Shown: positions 14,951 to 23,380 of the stretch, piece by piece
Layout of the letters: every line of letters starts with the position of its first letter
How positions within the stretch are numbered: position 1 is the first letter of the stretch
Source of the DNA: a virus
IMG/VR virus record: IMGVR_UViG_3300027816_004420
Coordinates: 1-64,000 of that record
Direction: 5' to 3' (one strand)
Length of the DNA stretch: 64,000 bases
Notes under the pieces: generated by a model
Told to the model about the DNA's origin: nothing
Database searches by the model: none
What the model saw: the letters and a program-made list of their open reading frames with translations, nothing else
Made by a program: the position numbers and the translations under genes

Positions 14951-16165
14951 CTAAGGTAAAGGATTTAACGAACCCGAAAACATATTACTAAACATGTTTT
15001 GAACTGGATTATTTTCTTTCGGTTTTTCAGATGAACTTTGAGGTTTGTAAGCACCAGAACCAAAAAGAGGTTGAATTTGCCCATACCCTACTTTACCTGA
15101 ACCACCATCTTGACCTGCATCAGCGTTTATTGCTTGGTTAAAGTCCGACTCAAAATTATTTTGAGCTTCTTCTGTTTTATTATAGTTTTCCATATTTTTC
15201 AGAAGTTCGTCTTCACCAATTTTAGCCGCCAATTCATCGGGTCCGACAAAATTTGCAATATTCATATAATCTAATAATCCCATCCACCATTTTGTTTGTC
15301 TCATTAAACTTCTTACGGATGCATTTCTATTCAATAGTTGAGGCATTCCTCTGAAAACACTTTTCCAAGACAAAATTCCTTTGGTTGTTCTATAACCTGA
15401 AAATAAACCTGGTGCTTCTTTAGCTAGTTTGGTAAGTTCTTCGAGTGCCGCTAGTTGTTTAGCTTTTGACCATACTCCAACAGATGTAGTTGCAGTTTTC
15501 AATCCTGTCATACCCCTCACTATTTCTTGACCTGTTTTTCTCAAAGGTGCTGTTGCTTTATTATAATTAGCGAATAAATCAAACCATTGTAAAACAGTTT
15601 TCTTTAACCCTCCCATCAATGGCATCGGAACTCTTTCGATATATCCTCTTAACTTACCAGCGATTTTACTGAAAGCTGAAACAAATCTTCCTGTCACACC
15701 ACCCATCGCGGTTATATTATCAAGCATTTTAGCCGCTTCGGCTGTTTTTCCTGCTTCAACCAAGGCGGTAACTTTTCTCAAATTCTTCACGCCAGGACCA
15801 CCAATTTTGAGGGCTGCCATCATAGGTTTGGCAACGATGTCTCCAGCATATGGTAAAGCTGAAATGATTGATAATAATCCGAATAATTTATCTCCTTGTT
15901 TCAAATAAGAGATACCGTTTACTAAATCAACTACCCCTGTTGGGTCAAAAATTCCAACGATATCACCAAGGGTGTTATACCACTTTGCTTCGTTTACTAA
16001 TTTACCCTTTGATGGATATAGAACACACAGTGTTTCGACGATTTGTTTTTTTTCCTCTTTGGAAAACTTTGACCAACTTTCTTCGGCAAGCCTATAATTG
16101 TCTTGCTTGAGAATTTCTAAATTCAAAAGTTGGAGTTGTTTTTCAGAAATTATAAATTCTGCCAT
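14951..16165 (-). CDS. Probable virion-internal or membrane-active protein
   Basis: 404 aa. It begins with an ISEKQLQLL segment like internal virion proteins of large phages, then a glycine/alanine-rich amphipathic region (about 65-180: IVGIFDPTGVVDLVNGISYL, LISALPYAGDIVAKP) that resembles pre-toxin or pore-forming segments, and a disordered Gln/Ser/Gly tail. No enzyme motif. A TATTTAT motif lies upstream (16180-16186), as for other structural genes, so a late virion role such as membrane passage of DNA is plausible but unproven. Confidence 0.5.
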   Translation of the reverse strand: MAEFIISEKQLQLLNLEILKQDNYRLAEESWSKFSKEEKKQIVETLCVLYPSKGKLVNEAKWYNTLGDIVGIFDPTGVVDLVNGISYLKQGDKLFGLLSIISALPYAGDIVAKPMMAALKIGGPGVKNLRKVTALVEAGKTAEAAKMLDNITAMGGVTGRFVSAFSKIAGKLRGYIERVPMPLMGGLKKTVLQWFDLFANYNKATAPLRKTGQEIVRGMTGLKTATTSVGVWSKAKQLAALEELTKLAKEAPGLFSGYRTTKGILSWKSVFRGMPQLLNRNASVRSLMRQTKWWMGLLDYMNIANFVGPDELAAKIGEDELLKNMENYNKTEEAQNNFESDFNQAINADAGQDGGSGKVGYGQIQPLFGSGAYKPQSSSEKPKENNPVQNMFSNMFSGSLNPLP

Positions 16166-16179
16166 GGATACTTTTTCTT

Positions 16180-16186
16180 ATAAATA
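16180..16186 (-). promoter_or_regulatory. TATTTAT upstream motif
   Basis: TATTTAT on the minus strand, 14 nt before the start at 16165. Confidence 0.4.
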
Positions 16187-16197
16187 TCCCTCGGATA

Positions 16198-16224
16198 TAA
16201 AAAAAGGAGGTTAGACCTCCTTTT
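16198..16224 (-). terminator. Rho-independent terminator, minus strand
   Basis: AAGGAGG-TCTAA-CCTCCTT on the minus strand followed by a T-run (16198-16205). The stop codon of the methyltransferase (16211-16213) lies in the loop. Confidence 0.85.
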
Positions 16225-17074
16225 CAAAATCAAGTTCTGGTTGATTTTTTTTATCTATAAAATGTTGAACTCTTTTTCGAGCGACTTCCGCATAATTAGG
16301 ACTGAGTTCAATCCCTATCCACCTTCTATCTAATATCTCTGCCGCACATGCACTTGTTCCACTTCCCATGAATGGGTCAAGAACCAAATCGTTCTTATAG
16401 GTTAATATTTTTATGGCTTTCGCTGGAATATCCATTGAGAAGGTTGCCTTGGTAAGTTGTTTTGTATCAGCGAAATAGTCCCATTGACCATATACTAAAT
16501 CCATAAACTCACGTTTTTGCTCCTCAGTATACATTGTCTTATTTCTTTTTTTTCCATCCTCACTCTCGATTTCCTCAACAACTCCAACCCATTGCGGCTC
16601 CCCCTTAATCTTTTTGATTCTATCTTTTTTATATGCTAAAATCACACATTCTTTCGGATTGTAGATATAAGGAGAGGACGGTGACATCCATGAGCCCCAA
16701 GCAGTGGTCTTACTTCTATGTGGTGAGTTTTCATTCAGGTCAACCAGTCCGTAAAACTTATAACCAATTTTTTGCATGATTGACCATAATTCCGAAACCA
16801 TGAAAATTCTCCCACCTTTATCTTGTCTATTGATTTCATAAGGTATGTTCAGGGCAATTCTTCCGTCGTCTTTCAAAAGTCTGAAAGCTTGGGTCAACCA
16901 TTTTTTTGAAAATTCCTTGTAATCTTCAAATTGAACGTCGTCGTCATGAACATCGTATTCGATTCCAACACCATACGGTGGTGATGTTACAATTAAATCA
17001 ATTGATTTCTCAGGTAGGGTCTTCATGACTTCAACACAATCTCCTTGAGTTATTTTTCTTATATAATTTTCCAT
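16211..17074 (-). CDS. DNA methyltransferase, SPPY type (N4-cytosine or N6-adenine)
   Basis: 287 aa. Motif IV is TSPPYGVG (30-37) near the N-terminus and motif I DPFMGSGT (233-240) near the C-terminus, i.e. the beta-class order. SPPY favours N4-cytosine or N6-adenine methylation. A short recognition region separates them. It closes an operon with the nucleotidyltransferase and APS-kinase-like genes (its ATG abuts the upstream stop at 17074), which may point to a shared DNA-modification or protection role, or simply gene packing. Confidence 0.85.
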   Translation of the reverse strand: MENYIRKITQGDCVEVMKTLPEKSIDLIVTSPPYGVGIEYDVHDDDVQFEDYKEFSKKWLTQAFRLLKDDGRIALNIPYEINRQDKGGRIFMVSELWSIMQKIGYKFYGLVDLNENSPHRSKTTAWGSWMSPSSPYIYNPKECVILAYKKDRIKKIKGEPQWVGVVEEIESEDGKKRNKTMYTEEQKREFMDLVYGQWDYFADTKQLTKATFSMDIPAKAIKILTYKNDLVLDPFMGSGTSACAAEILDRRWIGIELSPNYAEVARKRVQHFIDKKNQPELDFEKEV

Positions 17075-17475
17075 TACAACTTTCCCTCTTGTTTCATTTG
17101 TTCTCTAATCTTTGTTGCAGAGATATCATGAATGTCCTGAGGTGGAACATGTTCAATAATATCATAACCTACTCCTCTTCCAAAATTGACAGATTCAATA
17201 TCGGGTATGACAATTACTTTTACCGTTTGGTCACTGAGCAATTGCCATAATTCTTTTTTTATGTTCGCCTCAACTTCTTGAGCGGAAAAAGGATTTTTTT
17301 CATCAGGGGCAATATCCCTAATACAAATCAAAACATTTTTACCTTCGTTGAGTCTTTGGTCAATCAACCATCTGTGTCCAGCATGCCACGGTTGCCATCT
17401 TCCGATAAACATGGAATACTGTTTTGCCCCCGTGTTTTTTAACTTAGGGTCACCCTCTACGTGAATTTTTTGCAT
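17074..17475 (-). CDS. Nucleotidyltransferase (NMN adenylyl / cytidylyltransferase-like)
   Basis: 133 aa. FIGRWQPWHAGH (23-34) contains the HxGH nucleotide-binding motif and DISATKIRE (about 117-125) the ISxTxxR motif of the nucleotidyltransferase fold. The enzyme would join an NMP moiety to a phosphorylated substrate (NMN, phosphopantetheine, phosphocholine or a sugar phosphate). In cyanophages and other large phages such a gene is often beside an APS-kinase-like gene, as here (26-nt overlap). The short length suggests a minimal catalytic domain. Confidence 0.75.
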   Translation of the reverse strand: MQKIHVEGDPKLKNTGAKQYSMFIGRWQPWHAGHRWLIDQRLNEGKNVLICIRDIAPDEKNPFSAQEVEANIKKELWQLLSDQTVKVIVIPDIESVNFGRGVGYDIIEHVPPQDIHDISATKIREQMKQEGKL

Positions 17476-17899
17476 AGTCTAAAACTTTTTTTGCAGATAC
17501 CTCAACACTTTCATTTGTGGTGTCGATACTAAGATATCTTTCGGTAGGTGCCTCATATTCTTTAACAAAGAAACTTTCTCTTCCTCTTACCTCTGTTGTA
17601 TGAATATAAACCTCAACCATATTATCCCCCATCTTCTGTTTGAACTTGTCTCGTTGGTCTTTGTAAGGGGAAACCAACGATACTAATACATCTTTACCTT
17701 TGTTGTGAAGGTATTGAGCGATTTGTTGTGCGAGTTCTATGTTCTTTCTTCTCCCTGTTTCAGAATAATCTTTATTATCGAATAAATCTCTTAGGTCATC
17801 ACCGTCGATATGAAATATTCTATGGTCTCTAATGTCCAAGATTTCGTTACAGATTGTTGTTTTGCCAGCACCAGGCTGTCCTGTTAACCAGTATATCAT
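17450..17899 (-). CDS. Adenylylsulfate (APS) kinase-like protein
   Basis: 149 aa. P-loop GQPGAGKTT (7-15), then HIDGDDLRDLF and ETGRRKNIELAQQIAQYL, and VSLVSPYKDQRD, all matching the CysC family that phosphorylates adenosine-5'-phosphosulfate. No sulfurylase or PAPS reductase is present in the window. Phage members may phosphorylate another substrate. Overlaps the nucleotidyltransferase by 26 nt and the upstream membrane gene by 4 nt. Confidence 0.8.
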   Translation of the reverse strand: MIYWLTGQPGAGKTTICNEILDIRDHRIFHIDGDDLRDLFDNKDYSETGRRKNIELAQQIAQYLHNKGKDVLVSLVSPYKDQRDKFKQKMGDNMVEVYIHTTEVRGRESFFVKEYEAPTERYLSIDTTNESVEVSAKKVLDYAKNSRRG

Positions 17900-18078
17900 T
17901 TTTTGTCCTCCAATTGTTTTATTCTCAATTCATTAACGAATGATGAACCCATCCAAAGAAGTGTAATGAACTGCCAAGTAAAGTCTTTACCATCAATAAA
18001 AGAAAGTATTATCGAACCTATCACACCAATAAAACCTAACAAGAAACAGGTCTTTGCTAGTAAACTCAATTTATTCAT
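17896..18078 (-). CDS. Small two-helix membrane protein
   Basis: 60 aa with two hydrophobic segments (about 7-28 and 35-50) separated by a short DGKDF turn, and a charged tail. No family recognised. 4-nt overlap with the APS-kinase-like gene and 8-nt overlap with DUF3310. Confidence 0.55.
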   Translation of the reverse strand: MNKLSLLAKTCFLLGFIGVIGSIILSFIDGKDFTWQFITLLWMGSSFVNELRIKQLEDKK

Positions 18079-18298
18079 TTTCTAAATTTTGTATTTTTCG
18101 GTTTAAGTAAAATGAAGCCTTTTTGAGGTCTTCTAATTCTTTTGAAGAATCTTTTTTACCGGCTCTTGCAACGTATTTGACTACATTGAAGAGATATGCA
18201 TCTTTGTGTAACTCCCAAGCCTCACAAACTTTAATCACCTCGTAAGGATTTTCTTCTCCACCATAATGATTCGGGTGGTTTACCATTTCTTTACTCAT
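18071..18298 (-). CDS. DUF3310 family phage protein
   Basis: 75 aa. NHPNHYGG near the N-terminus, then NVVKYVARAGKK and LEDLKKASFYLNRKI, the typical DUF3310 pattern. The domain occurs widely in phages, alone or joined to nucleotide kinases, and is thought to be involved in nucleotide metabolism. Start and upstream stop overlap at 18298. Confidence 0.85.
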   Translation of the reverse strand: MSKEMVNHPNHYGGEENPYEVIKVCEAWELHKDAYLFNVVKYVARAGKKDSSKELEDLKKASFYLNRKIQNLENE

Positions 18299-18486
18299 TA
18301 TCTAGCATTTAAAGTTGAATCTGAGATTTGACTGTGATTTGTGGGATATGAATCCAATTCTTTTTTTATGAACTCTTCTTGGATGTGATTTTGATTTTCA
18401 TAGTTAACCAAATAAATTATAATTGTTACCCAAGAAGCTAACAAAATAGACAAGTATATTTTAAGTCCATCATCTAATTTGTTCAT
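18298..18486 (-). CDS. Small membrane protein
   Basis: 62 aa from the ATG at 18484-18486 (MNKLDDGLKIY), chosen because it overlaps the upstream stop as ATGA. One membrane helix (IYLSILLASWVTIIIYLV) and a polar tail. No function assigned. Confidence 0.5.
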   Translation of the reverse strand: MNKLDDGLKIYLSILLASWVTIIIYLVNYENQNHIQEEFIKKELDSYPTNHSQISDSTLNAR

Positions 18487-18608
18487 TTTTTTGAGCCCCA
18501 TTTGTTTTCCATGTATTCAATATATCTATGCGTCTTATTTCCATTATACAACATCCATACAATGTAATAGTCAAACCACCAATCTATTTTTTTTAATATT
18601 TTTTTCAA
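18483..18608 (-). CDS. Possible 41-residue Trp/Tyr-rich protein (TTG start)
   Basis: A frame beginning with TTG 5 nt after the preceding stop encodes LKKILKKIDWWFDYYIVWML..., ending IEYMENKWGSKK, with its TGA overlapping the next ATG (ATGA). The neat packing between two genes supports it; the non-ATG start and small size weaken it. Confidence 0.4.
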   Translation of the reverse strand: MKKILKKIDWWFDYYIVWMLYNGNKTHRYIEYMENKWGSKK

Positions 18609-18613
18609 TGTAA

Positions 18614-18802
18614 TTAAATTTCTTCTACGTTTTGAACGTGAAAGTCTTCACCTCCTGATGTTTCTTTTTGCCAATGGTCGTCATTGTCATCAATCTCACC
18701 ACTCTCAACCATTTCGATTGCCTCATCTTCAGTCTCGGCTTCAACGGTGTAGGTGACATATTCATCAATAGTTCTCACACCTACGATTGTGAATCTTTTC
18801 AT
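18614..18802 (-). CDS. Small acidic DpnD/PcfM-like protein
   Basis: 62 aa: MKRFTIVGVRTIDEYVTYTV followed by EAETEDEAIEMVESGEID. The beta-strand plus (A/S)E-x-E-E-A-I-E pattern resembles small DpnD/PcfM-like phage and plasmid proteins of unknown role. Part of a run of short genes 18.3-20.2 kb. Confidence 0.5.
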   Translation of the reverse strand: MKRFTIVGVRTIDEYVTYTVEAETEDEAIEMVESGEIDDNDDHWQKETSGGEDFHVQNVEEI

Positions 18803-18803
18803 A

Positions 18804-19019
18804 TTATAAAAAGTATTTTTGTAATGTTTCTAATTTATCATCGGCATCCACCAACATTTGGAGTGCTTCTTCAGCATTTTTATAGAAATCTCCTGTAGAG
18901 TGGTCTCCAATTCCTGATGCATGATTTGATAACAATTCCAAAGTAAGTAATGCTTTGGCTTTTTGTGCTTCAGCTTCTAAACGAAGCATTTCGATTAAAT
19001 GATTCTTAACGTTTCCCAT
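18804..19019 (-). CDS. Unknown small helical protein
   Basis: 71 aa, Ala/Leu-rich, probably two helices (IEMLRLEAEAQKAKALLTLE and AEEALQMLVDADDKLETLQK). No family recognised. Shares one base with the preceding gene's stop at 19019. Confidence 0.5.
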   Translation of the reverse strand: MGNVKNHLIEMLRLEAEAQKAKALLTLELLSNHASGIGDHSTGDFYKNAEEALQMLVDADDKLETLQKYFL

Positions 19020-19252
19020 TATTGTTTGTTTTTATGTTTTTCAGATTTTTGACCCTTCTTGTAGGGTTTCTTTTCTACTTGTTCGGTTACTTGCTCTGTA
19101 GTTTTAGTTTTACGGTTTACAAGTTTCCATTCTGATTTGGGAATATATGCCCACATACTCCCAACCATGTTGTAAGCGGTTTTGTCATCAACTCTTTTGA
19201 TGTCACCGACCTCAACGTCTTTCGATGCTTTTAAAGCTTTAATACACTTCAT
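19019..19252 (-). CDS. Unknown small protein with basic tail
   Basis: 77 aa. The first 50 residues look like a small beta barrel (KDVEVGDIKRVDDKTA...SMWAYIPKSEWKLV), followed by a Lys-rich tail (KKPYKKGQKSEKHKNK) that could bind nucleic acid. Overlaps the next gene upstream by 14 nt. Confidence 0.5.
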   Translation of the reverse strand: MKCIKALKASKDVEVGDIKRVDDKTAYNMVGSMWAYIPKSEWKLVNRKTKTTEQVTEQVEKKPYKKGQKSEKHKNKQ

Positions 19253-19451
19253 TGGTTTTTTCCTCCATGTTTTTTATAGTTAATAGAATTTCTTTTTCGT
19301 TTTTTCCACTTTTGTAATATTCATAAACTTTTGAACTCAGTTCATCTTCAAAAATTAACATATCACTTTTTCCATAATAATCTTTAAGACTATTGTTTTC
19401 AAGTGCTTTCAATGTGTATTCAGCTGAAATAATTCTTTTGTTGAATCCCAT
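19239..19451 (-). CDS. Unknown small protein
   Basis: 70 aa, mixed charge, no recognised motif. Overlaps its downstream neighbour by 14 nt in another frame, as commonly seen in this operon. Confidence 0.5.
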   Translation of the reverse strand: MGFNKRIISAEYTLKALENNSLKDYYGKSDMLIFEDELSSKVYEYYKSGKNEKEILLTIKNMEEKTNEVY

Positions 19452-19469
19452 AAAACAAAAATAATAATT

Positions 19470-20249
19470 TTATAGTTCAGAGTCAAAATTATTTATTTTT
19501 TCTAAATTAACAATCTGAAAAACGTATGCCATTATTTTTCTTTTCATTATGGGTAAGAAAGTTTCCTCCATTGGGAAATCATTCGTGGACTTCAATTCAA
19601 AAATAGGTAAATCTTTAAAATGTTCTTCTTCATTCCAAGTTGAGAAGGTTTCTATAATTGAGTTCAACGTTACATCACTTGGTAATGTGTTGTATATGAG
19701 GTTTAAATAAATTTTACTATTGAAATTCTCGTTCTCGGGTTTTTTTATTTCATATTCCCAAATGAAAATTTCATTCAAGGATTTTTTGAAATAGTAAACA
19801 TACCCCTTCCCCGCGGCTAAATTATTTTTATTTCTTTTGAGACTGAGGTCCATGTGGTCGTAAGCCATGTTCCAAATTGACTTAGCCATATTGAAGGCGT
19901 CAAATAATTTGTTACCAGAATATTTGATTGTCTTGTCAAGTTCATTGGATTCAGAATCACTTAATTGTCTTGGTTTTTTTGGAACCAATTCTTTAAGAAG
20001 AATCTCATCATCACATGACTCGAATGTCTTATTTGTAAGTAGTAACCTATTTTCTTTGACAAGTGATTGTATGTTAGCCAAATGAAGTGAAAGTTCTACA
20101 AAGTCAGGATAAATTTGTAGATTGTTGAAATTGTTTTCGCACTTCTGAAGGTAATCCAATAAAGTATATTTGTTGTATTCGAAGTCAACAGGTTTTTTCA
20201 ACATCCAATCGGGCTTCAATCTGAACGGTTGTTTCTTTTGTCTAGCCAT
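19470..20249 (-). CDS. Unknown protein
   Basis: 259 aa, start MARQKKQPFRLKPDW. Contains Trp/Tyr-rich helical segments (AKSIWNMAYDHMDL, GKGYVYYFKKSLNEIFIWEY) but no catalytic motif that I can identify. Lead gene of the run of short genes down to 17074. No consensus promoter; a weak TTATCTTTTTG-like box lies just upstream. Confidence 0.6.
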   Translation of the reverse strand: MARQKKQPFRLKPDWMLKKPVDFEYNKYTLLDYLQKCENNFNNLQIYPDFVELSLHLANIQSLVKENRLLLTNKTFESCDDEILLKELVPKKPRQLSDSESNELDKTIKYSGNKLFDAFNMAKSIWNMAYDHMDLSLKRNKNNLAAGKGYVYYFKKSLNEIFIWEYEIKKPENENFNSKIYLNLIYNTLPSDVTLNSIIETFSTWNEEEHFKDLPIFELKSTNDFPMEETFLPIMKRKIMAYVFQIVNLEKINNFDSEL

Positions 20250-20275
20250 AACAAAAAGATAATTTATTATAACTA

Positions 20276-22036
20276 TTAATCAATTCTCATTACGTAAAAC
20301 CATTGGTCTTGAATTTTCACCTCATCAGCATTCCCATCGTAAGAATTAAGTGTTTGCCCAAATCCATCAGCATCTATCACCCCTTGTATAAATTCATCTT
20401 TGTCTATAAATTGTTCCCAGTCAATCCCATGCTCATTTAAAAAACCTTCGGGGTCTCTCATAACATCATCAACTAATTCATCAACTTTTTCTTCAACCAA
20501 ATCATCAGGGAATTCTCCATCAGGGTCGTTCTCAATATCATCGATTTCATCCTGATATTCTACTATCAATTCACTTAGTTCATCTATTTTATCTTGAATC
20601 GAATCATCATCTCCCCCGTCCCCAATTAGTTCCTCAAATCTCTCAATTTCTACTTCGGTTCTTTTTATTCTCATTTTGAGAATTTCGATTTCTTCTTTTT
20701 GTTTGGAAGATAATTGTCTCTCACTTTCATCCAAATAAACCTCAGGATTTTGATATACATCGTCCCCTAAGTAGTCTCTTGCATAGTCCGCGACTTGTTC
20801 ATCGTCAATGAAACCTCTCGCAAACCCACTACTGAAACCGCCATAACCAATATCGTCAATTAATGAATCCACCCTTTCCTCACAACTTGATTGCATTTCA
20901 CCCTCCGTTCCCACCGCATATTTTCTATCACTCAAACCTGCATCTATTACCTCAAATTCCGTGCAATCATAATACTCTCCTGTGGGTATTATGTTGTATA
21001 CATCAATTTTTTCCTCTAATTCATTCAACTCATCCTCTAAGTCACTGATTTCGTCTAAAATGTCTGTTTCTACTTCCTCACTATTATCGTATTGGTTTTT
21101 AAGTCTCTCGATTTCATCTTTAAGTCTCTGAATTTCTATTCTGTCCTCATTTGTCAACGCTGAAACGTCACTTGTGTCAACCAACCAATCTAAAAGGGCG
21201 TGGGCTTTCAAACCCTCTTCAGGACAATCGGGACCAAGAGCCCATTCATTTTCCATCCTTCTCTCCTCAGCATCGTCTCTCATTTGCCTTAATATTCTTG
21301 CTTGTCTTAGTGCTTCTTGTCTCTCTTTTTCTTTTTTCGCGGCTTCTTTGTCATTAAAAATCTTTATTTGTTCAGAATACTCTGAGTTCATGTATTCAGT
21401 TATCTGATTAATTATCTCATTGTATTTAGCGGTGCCCACATGAGCAGGATATATATTTGTTTGTTGGTCTGTGGCCGTGAAAAAACTTTTGTTACCGTCA
21501 AATTTGTTGAGCAAGGCTACTTTGTAGAATGGGTCAGATGAATCAGCACTTCTATCTAAAATATAAAACAATTTACCCTCTGTGTTATAATAATTGAATT
21601 GGTGGTCTGAACTTGCCACGGTGCACCACTTTGTTCCTTTACCGTAATAGCATGAAGCCTGATGTGTTTGAGGATTCACAACAAAAAATCTTCCATCATC
21701 GAAAACAACTTTACCACCCTCAACTTGTTTATAATCTCTTCTTGGTCTGTTCGCATATTTTTGTAATTCATCACTGAGTTCGGAAACACTTTTATATGAA
21801 TTAATATCAGTTTTAGGTAGGTTTGATGAAATCTTATCAAATTCTCTAAGTTTTCTGACTAAGTCTTGAAAGTTAGATTCAAAGTTCATCACCTCAAAGT
21901 TTTTGGCAACCCAATCCCAAAATTTTTGAGGAACGTTATCAATGATTTTTTTCAATTGCTCCTCAGAAAATTTCGTTCCATACTTAGCTTTGAGTTCTTC
22001 TGATTTGTTTTCTAATATTAATTCTAAAATTTTCAT
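20276..22036 (-). CDS. Large acidic protein with YYGKGTKWCT motif
   Basis: 586 aa (ATG at 22034-22036). The N-terminal 1-200 contains an MKILELILE start shared by several proteins here, a helical region and then SCYYGKGTKWCTVA (about 128-141), F-N-Y-Y and GKLFYILDR. The same order is present in the protein at 36916-38238 and in many phage proteins I have seen; the role is unknown, though it resembles PcfJ-like Cys motifs found in polyvalent phage proteins. Residues 280-345 and 425-500 are acidic coiled coils; the C-terminus is very acidic. Possibly co-injected with DNA, by inference. Confidence 0.55.
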   Translation of the reverse strand: MKILELILENKSEELKAKYGTKFSEEQLKKIIDNVPQKFWDWVAKNFEVMNFESNFQDLVRKLREFDKISSNLPKTDINSYKSVSELSDELQKYANRPRRDYKQVEGGKVVFDDGRFFVVNPQTHQASCYYGKGTKWCTVASSDHQFNYYNTEGKLFYILDRSADSSDPFYKVALLNKFDGNKSFFTATDQQTNIYPAHVGTAKYNEIINQITEYMNSEYSEQIKIFNDKEAAKKEKERQEALRQARILRQMRDDAEERRMENEWALGPDCPEEGLKAHALLDWLVDTSDVSALTNEDRIEIQRLKDEIERLKNQYDNSEEVETDILDEISDLEDELNELEEKIDVYNIIPTGEYYDCTEFEVIDAGLSDRKYAVGTEGEMQSSCEERVDSLIDDIGYGGFSSGFARGFIDDEQVADYARDYLGDDVYQNPEVYLDESERQLSSKQKEEIEILKMRIKRTEVEIERFEELIGDGGDDDSIQDKIDELSELIVEYQDEIDDIENDPDGEFPDDLVEEKVDELVDDVMRDPEGFLNEHGIDWEQFIDKDEFIQGVIDADGFGQTLNSYDGNADEVKIQDQWFYVMRID

Positions 22037-22049
22037 CAAGTTTTCTTTA

Positions 22050-22056
22050 ATAAATA
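22050..22056 (-). promoter_or_regulatory. TATTTAT upstream motif
   Basis: TATTTAT on the minus strand, 13 nt before the start at 22036. Confidence 0.4.
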
Positions 22057-22087
22057 TCTTTTTTTAATTATAATTGGTTGGAAGTAA

Positions 22088-22094
22088 TATTTAT
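22088..22094 (+). promoter_or_regulatory. TATTTAT upstream motif (with TATAAATA)
   Basis: TATTTAT followed immediately by ATAAATA, 29 nt before the ATG at 22124. The stretch also contains TATAAATA, the T4 late promoter sequence. Confidence 0.35.
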
Positions 22095-22123
22095 ATAAAT
22101 AAAAACTAAAAAATCTTTTTACC

Positions 22124-22303
22124 ATGGGATGCGGATGTAAAAACAAACAGAATACCTCGCCTGAAGCTCAAAAGCTAGCTCAAGAGGCAGTTCAAAAAAC
22201 AATTATGACCAAAAATCAAGAATTGAAAGAAACAGTTAAAAAAACTGTTGAAAAATATTATAACACCAACAAAGGACAAACTAACGGATACATTAGGGAC
22301 TAA
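22124..22303 (+). CDS. Small Cys-rich N-terminus / helical phage protein
   Basis: 59 aa: MGCGCKNKQNTSPEAQ followed by one long charged helix (KLAQEAVQKTIMTKNQELKE...) and a polar tail. MGCGC-type short proteins occur in large marine phages, function unknown. It is a single-gene unit with its own terminator (22331-22356). Confidence 0.65.
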   Translation: MGCGCKNKQNTSPEAQKLAQEAVQKTIMTKNQELKETVKKTVEKYYNTNKGQTNGYIRD

Positions 22304-22330
22304 TATGTCCACTTCACAAAAAAATAATTC

Positions 22331-22356
22331 AAGGGACAAAATTTGTCCCTTTTTTT
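22331..22356 (+). terminator. Rho-independent terminator, plus strand
   Basis: AAGGGACAAA-ATTTGTCCCTT hairpin followed by seven T. Ends the 59-residue gene; the TATTTAT of the next gene (22358-22364) begins right after it. Confidence 0.9.
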
Positions 22357-22357
22357 G

Positions 22358-22364
22358 TATTTAT
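22358..22364 (+). promoter_or_regulatory. TATTTAT upstream motif
   Basis: TATTTAT directly after a terminator T-run and ending 5 nt before the ATG at 22370. Because transcription from upstream is stopped, this is good evidence that the motif is a promoter. Confidence 0.6.
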
Positions 22365-22369
22365 ATGAT

Positions 22370-23380
22370 ATGGAAAATGAATATTCTATACGTGGTTTCT
22401 TGGAATCATTCAATAATAATGACTTGGATGTAAAAAAATATTTTGGTGATTATGAAACATGGTTCAATGTGTTGAAGAAAAGAGGTTTGATGGGTGAAAT
22501 CGACCCGAAGAATGCTGCGGGTTCCGAAGATTGGCAAAATGAATATCTTTTGTGGTTATACGATAATGATAGAGAAAAATATTACAAATGGATGAATGAG
22601 ATTTTATCTGATGTTGTAATAGAAGGTAAAGATGTTTATTGGCAAGGTGACAGAGTTGATTTAGCAATTTTATTTTGTGATGATAGAAGAGACGGTCCGA
22701 GTAGAGATACAATTGAAAGTATTTTAGTTGGTGAGGATGTTTTCGAACCTTATTGGGACACAACCGATGATGTTTACAGAGATGTCATTGAAGAACTAAC
22801 CAAAGAGAATTTAGAAATTTTTAAAGAAAGGATTGTTAAAGAATTATCAGGTCAACAGTTGAGTCCTGATACGGAAGAAATGGAGTTAATAGCCACTGAG
22901 CAAGGACATGAAAATTATTGGACTATAGATTCAGAAAATGTGACGAGAATAATCGACGATGAGGAGTCCATGAATAGTTTACTAAAAGATGAGCTTGCCG
23001 ATGTAAAATCTGATTTATACTCTGTTCATTCTAATTCATATAATTCTGCTTACGAAAGTGAGGTATATAATAGCATTTTCAATAAATTGGATGAATATTT
23101 CAACACCGAAAAAAAACAATGGATAAATGTTCCCCACCCATACAAAAAAGAAACTGTGGTTGAAAAATTCAAAATACCAATATATGATTTCGAAGGTATC
23201 GTGAATGATTTTTTACATTCTAACAAAGGTTATGGAAATTCAGGAACACTTGATTACCATGGAAGTTTTATAGAAATAATTAGGGAAGAAAAGGATTGTC
23301 TCAGATTGTGGTTTCCTGATTACCCTGACTCAAGATTGCTTGACAAAAACATAAATGAAATATTTTCTGATTATTTTTAA
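22370..23380 (+). CDS. Unknown acidic protein
   Basis: 336 aa, start MENEYSIRGFLES chosen because it is the first ATG after the terminator and TATTTAT motif. Rich in Asp/Glu and Tyr/Trp, no recognised motif. First gene of an operon with the two metallopeptidase-like genes (its stop overlaps the next ATG). Confidence 0.6.
   Translation: MENEYSIRGFLESFNNNDLDVKKYFGDYETWFNVLKKRGLMGEIDPKNAAGSEDWQNEYLLWLYDNDREKYYKWMNEILSDVVIEGKDVYWQGDRVDLAILFCDDRRDGPSRDTIESILVGEDVFEPYWDTTDDVYRDVIEELTKENLEIFKERIVKELSGQQLSPDTEEMELIATEQGHENYWTIDSENVTRIIDDEESMNSLLKDELADVKSDLYSVHSNSYNSAYESEVYNSIFNKLDEYFNTEKKQWINVPHPYKKETVVEKFKIPIYDFEGIVNDFLHSNKGYGNSGTLDYHGSFIEIIREEKDCLRLWFPDYPDSRLLDKNINEIFSDYF

Noticed and set aside
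22088-22101. A true T4 late-promoter system from the two TATAAATA matches
   Set aside because: Only two exact TATAAATA sites were seen upstream of genes and both overlap the more frequent TATTTAT motif; no gp33 or gp55 homologue was recognised.
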